Shown piece after piece: positions 37,390-40,608 of a stretch of DNA of 40,608 bases (position 1 is its first letter; the number at the start of each line of letters is the position of its first letter). Under the pieces are notes generated by a model, which was not told the origin of the DNA, searched no databases, and saw only the letters and a list, made by a program, of their open reading frames with translations. The translations under genes were made by a program, and so were the position numbers. Where the stretch lies: NCBI GenBank assembly GCA_015657535.1, contig JADHZB010001226.1:1-40608 (forward strand). Reading direction: 5' to 3'. Origin of the DNA: Nephromyces sp. MM_2019. Lineage: Eukaryota; Apicomplexa; Aconoidasida; Nephromycida.

Positions 37390-37530
37390 AACAAATACAC
37401 ACACAAAACACACACACACAAACACACACACACGAACACACATATACAAACACAAATATACAACCACACATACACATACCGACATACAAATAAACACTCA
37501 CAAGCTCGCACAAACACACACATAAATATA
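37390..37530. repeat. CA-rich microsatellite tract
   Basis: This is an imperfect CA repeat interrupted by CAAAA, CGAA and ATA words, on the sense strand of the upstream plus-strand gene and downstream of its stop. Cys/Val-rich frames on the opposite strand are artefacts of this tract. Confidence 0.85.
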
Positions 37531-37671
37531 CATCTTATTTTCCTTACAATTTATATACATTTTTTCAACTTTTATTTTTTATATTTTTGTAATTTTAATT
37601 GAACAAAATATACACACAAGCTAATATATCATAAACGTATATACACATTATAATTAAAATTATATCATGAA

Positions 37672-37701
37672 ATTGTGATATATATATATATATATCACAA
37701 T
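37672..37701. repeat. Perfect 30-bp palindrome
   Basis: ATTGTGATA and its exact reverse complement TATCACAAT flank a TA run, giving a perfect inverted repeat that could extrude as a cruciform or fold as an RNA hairpin. It lies between two convergent genes and could act near their 3' ends. Confidence 0.85.
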
Positions 37702-37820
37702 GGGTTTGTGTACATATATATTATTATAAATATAATATATAGAGCATATTCATGTGTAAAATTTGTGTGGGTATTTATTATAAAATATATTTATGGTACA
37801 TATAGTTAGGATGTATAGTA

Positions 37821-38806
37821 TTATGTTAATTTTTGTTTTATATACGCATATATGAAATATGATGTGTGAAAAATTACTATAAAAATTGAATATGTTAATA
37901 CACACACACAAATTTCTTCAATAGCAAAATATGTTTCTTGTAATATGGACCAATAGTACTTAATGTGTGTAAAATGTGGTATAAAATTATTTAATATAGC
38001 CTCTAAGATTGAGCTGTCAAAGTGTTTAGTATTTATAAATACATGTGTGTATAAACACCTCAGTGATATTATCCAAATAAACTCAAGTAATAATAGTGTG
38101 CGTGTGTGTTGTAAAGGTGTAAATAAATCATTCCATGTGTTTATACTTTTGAAAGGTAATGTGTAATAACAGGCTGTTAAAAATGATATAAGAATTGTTC
38201 CCAAGAAACTCATTTGGCTTACTGTCTTGTGTGTTATCAATAAACGAGTTTGTGTATGTATATTTGAAGTAGATGATGTAATAGGATGTGTAGATTCAAA
38301 ACCTAAGAAAATGAATATATATAAATGTTTATATTATATATAATATTACATATATGTCACATGAATAGAGATAAACATAATATATAGTGTATATTATATA
38401 TACTTGATTAATATATTTATATTTTTATATTTGGGATATGAATGTTTGCAAATATCATTAGTTATATATATATATATTATGTGTGTGTATGTATCCTCAA
38501 ATGATTACTTTGGGATCGGTTTGTGTGTGTATTGGATAGGAGCTTATCTTGATCAGGGTTATGTGTATAACTTGAAGGATTCACGATTTCACTGAATTGT
38601 GTGTGTGTTTGAGTTATGTTTGTTTTGAAATCAGCATTGTGTGTTTGAGATATGTTAGGATTAAAATCAGCTGTGTGTGAATCTGTATTGTCTGGTTTGT
38701 CCTCAAATGTGTATGTGTTTTTAAGGATGTCCAAACGACGTTGTTGGTTTCTTTTTAATCGAGAGATTCGATCGTCTGCCTTATTTTTAATTTCATATTC
38801 ATCCAT
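37821..38806 (-). CDS. GET2/CAML-like ER membrane receptor subunit (candidate)
   Basis: Two exons, 38806-38509 and 38302-37821, join in phase to 259 residues, close to the usual length of yeast Get2 (285) and human CAMLG (296). The cytosolic N-terminus has a conserved-type basic helix (RISRLKRNQQRRLDILKN), like the Get3/TRC40-binding motif of Get2/CAML. A low-complexity linker follows with a twofold repeat (ADFNPNISQTHN, ADFKTNITQTHT). Three hydrophobic helices lie at about 130-150, 166-188 and 230-255. This order (basic helix, disordered linker, three C-terminal membrane helices) is the GET2/CAML layout; it is recognised by architecture, not by strong sequence identity. The role would be to receive tail-anchored proteins from GET3 and insert them into the ER with GET1/WRB. 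His-Thr runs in the linker come from CA tracts entering the coding sequence. Confidence 0.75.
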
Positions 38807-38814
38807 TTTTATGT

Positions 38815-39240
38815 GTGTGTGTATATATATATCTAGAGGACATGTGTAAATAGGTATAAATATGTGTGTGAGTGAAGGGATATATTAATGTGTTTAAATG
38901 AGGATATTTGTATTTGATCGTTATATATGTATGTGTGTGTCAACGTGTATATATATGTGTGTATGTGTCAACGTGTATATATGTGTTATGTATATATATA
39001 GGTGTGTATGTTTGTGTGAGTGTGTAGGAATATATCTGTGTCCTTATGGCCTTGGGTTTGTATATATATAAGTATGTAGTTGTATATATATGTGTGGGTA
39101 TATACTTTTCTATGTGTATGTAGTATGCTTGTTTATATATGTGTGTGTATGTTTGTTTATAAATATGTATATATGTATATGTGTATGGATATATATATGT
39201 ATGCGTTGTGTGTGTGTATTTATAAATATGTATTTAGGTG
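38815..39240. repeat. TG/TA-rich microsatellite field upstream of the GET2-like gene
   Basis: Many short TGTG and TATA tracts follow one another, including two copies of GTGTCAACGTGTATATAT near 38937 and 38967. On the sense strand of the GET2-like gene these read as CA. The field occupies the region where the promoter and 5' UTR are expected. Confidence 0.8.
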
Positions 39241-39768
39241 TATTAAAAGGTGCCGATAAGTAAATAATTATAAGGAGAGGGTAATAAGGTGTGTAAATAG
39301 GTGTCTTAATACATATTTTTGTTTGTGTAAGCTTATAATCTTATAAAATTATATATCAATATTTAAGTGTGTAAGAATATGTAAGAATAAAATACGTAAA
39401 GAGATGTGGTATTTTTGATATATAATATATAAATTTAAAAGCTTTTTGAATTGGCTGTAATTATTACTGACTAAATTTTTACGAGTATATGTGCACATTA
39501 ACTTGTGCTCGAGTTGTACACACAAGTTACATTTGCATTTACATAGATCATACACACACAAATCAATGTGAACTTAAATAAACACTTACACAACACACAT
39601 AGCTACACACCATGTACTGATTTCAAAAAAAACACACAATTCATCACCTTCAAATAATTACACAAATGTCATTAATTTAACACTTTTATAGGTTTAACCT
39701 ATAACACATTTTACATTTTCATTCCTCAGAAACATACATACACACACACTAACACCCACACTCAAACG

Positions 39769-39816
<48 letters not shown>

Positions 39817-39818
39817 AA
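39769..39818. repeat. TA-rich near-palindrome
   Basis: CGTATATATA...TGTATATATA...TACATATATA forms a long inverted repeat made almost only of TA steps, with GTA/TAC marks in mirror positions. It lies in the A/C-rich right end and may be hard to assemble accurately. Confidence 0.75.
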
Positions 39819-40608
39819 ACACACACACACATGACCACCTACACAACTAACCTCTTTTGGGCCATATAGCTTATTATAATATATATACACTCCTCCTCTT
39901 CTCACTATCATCTCATTCCCTCTGTCCCCCTCCCTCACTCATACTCTCACATCAACACTTCTAACTTATACAGCACACACATCTCTAATCACCCTACACA
40001 CAGCATTTACTTAACTTACACACACACATCTACTAAAACTACACACACATACATCACAATAGGCCCTATTCCTCCATATACATCTAGACCAAACACCCAC
40101 CCTACTCATAACTAGATACCTTATAAGCATAATTCACACACATATCAAATTTTGTATATCACTTCTCCAATTTAGCCCCAAAAATTTATTCCATCTAGCA
40201 ATCAATGCCGTCTACAATAGCTTTGAGACATAGATACACCCACACCACCATAAAAACTTTTGTAAACACACTCCCAGTACCACAACAACTTTTACACGAA
40301 CATCCAAACTATTTCAATGAGTCTAACATACAGCTACCCAGGCACCCAAAATAAGTATATTAAACATATACATCATCGATTTGAGCAGAGTAAAATAAAA
40401 ACTATAAAACTATCATATTTGACATACTGAATTTCAGCAAACAAATTTGAATACACATTCGATATATTCATATCATCCTTACTACACACATCCAATTCCT
40501 CATATACACCCATCTACCTTCCCACACCAACCCACCTTCTCTTACACATTCTTACTTACCTCCTCACACACACTCACCATCTTCTCAGACCCACCTACCT
40601 TCTCACAC

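Larger units (their letters stand above)
37061..37820. other. Convergent spacer with strand switch of CA/TG tracts and a perfect palindrome
   Basis: This region holds the 3' flanks of two converging genes. To about 37550 the plus strand carries CA tracts, notably 37390-37520. A perfect 30-bp palindrome (ATTGTGATA, TA run, TATCACAAT) lies at 37672-37701. From there the TG form appears on the plus strand. Short reading frames over the CA tract are repeat artefacts. Confidence 0.7.
38807..40608. other. CA/TG-rich upstream region, no gene seen
   Basis: From 38810 to about 39240 the plus strand is dominated by TG and TA tracts. After a neutral AT-rich core (about 39350-39500) it turns A/C-rich from about 39540 to the window end. 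The right part resembles the leader or intron sequence of a plus-strand gene starting beyond the window, since the same texture precedes and fills the BMT5-like gene. No exon is visible. A long TA-rich near-palindrome is at 39769-39818. Confidence 0.6.

Noticed and set aside
37302..37523. Cys/Val-rich minus-strand frame
   Set aside because: Artefact of a CA repeat tract.
39349..39561. 70-codon minus-strand frame
   Set aside because: It lies in the neutral core between TG- and CA-rich fields, is AT-driven, and has no splice partner.
1..40608. tRNA, rRNA, CRISPR arrays and transposons
   Set aside because: No T-loop-like GTTCGA context, rRNA signature, regular spacer array, terminal inverted repeats or transposase-like sequence was seen on either strand.

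Overview
This 40.6 kb AT-rich window is nuclear DNA of a protist, almost certainly an apicomplexan parasite. The evidence is a homologue of the subpellicular microtubule protein SPM1 (tandem 32-residue repeats), a MORN/multi-pass membrane protein, dense small GT-AG introns (about 42 to 500 nt) and the standard genetic code with TAA and TGA stops. The intron-rich compact genes with AT-rich spacers suggest a piroplasm-like lineage, but that is inference. All gene models below were joined by hand from exons whose splice phases agree; none was checked against RNA.

Layout, left to right: (1) 123-3292 minus, MORN/transmembrane protein running off the left edge. (2) 5603-7752 plus, a secreted protein of 8 exons with a possible degenerate methyltransferase fold. 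(3) 8372-10999 minus, SPM1-like, with eleven exons of exactly 96 nt, each holding one 32-residue repeat. (4) 11930-13272 plus, a small coiled-coil protein. (5) 13436-14149 minus, a BolA-domain protein. (6) 16489-18935 plus, a complete 13-exon M18 aspartyl aminopeptidase. (7) 21365-25941 plus, a BMT5-like rRNA methyltransferase domain fused to a Pro/His-rich and then a Tyr-rich prion-like tail. (8) 29942-34848 minus, a 1395-residue disordered Ser/Thr/Pro-rich protein. (9) 36273-37060 plus, a 94-residue single-pass membrane protein. (10) 37821-38806 minus, a GET2/CAML-like tail-anchored-protein receptor candidate.

The window has two textures. From about 3.3 to 20.4 kb the sequence is ordinary AT-rich DNA. 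In the first kilobase and from about 20.4 kb to the end, introns, UTRs and spacers are full of CA/TG tracts. In these parts CA is mostly on the sense strand of the local gene and changes strand between oppositely oriented genes. The tracts even enter coding exons as His-Thr runs.

The genes do not form a pathway. Shared themes are the parasite cytoskeleton (SPM1, the coiled-coil protein), RNA modification (BMT5-like), organelle and membrane biogenesis (BolA, GET2-like, the small membrane protein) and peptide turnover (M18). The strongest point of interest is the SPM1 gene, where protein repeat, exon and splice phase coincide exactly and the introns themselves carry duplicated segments.
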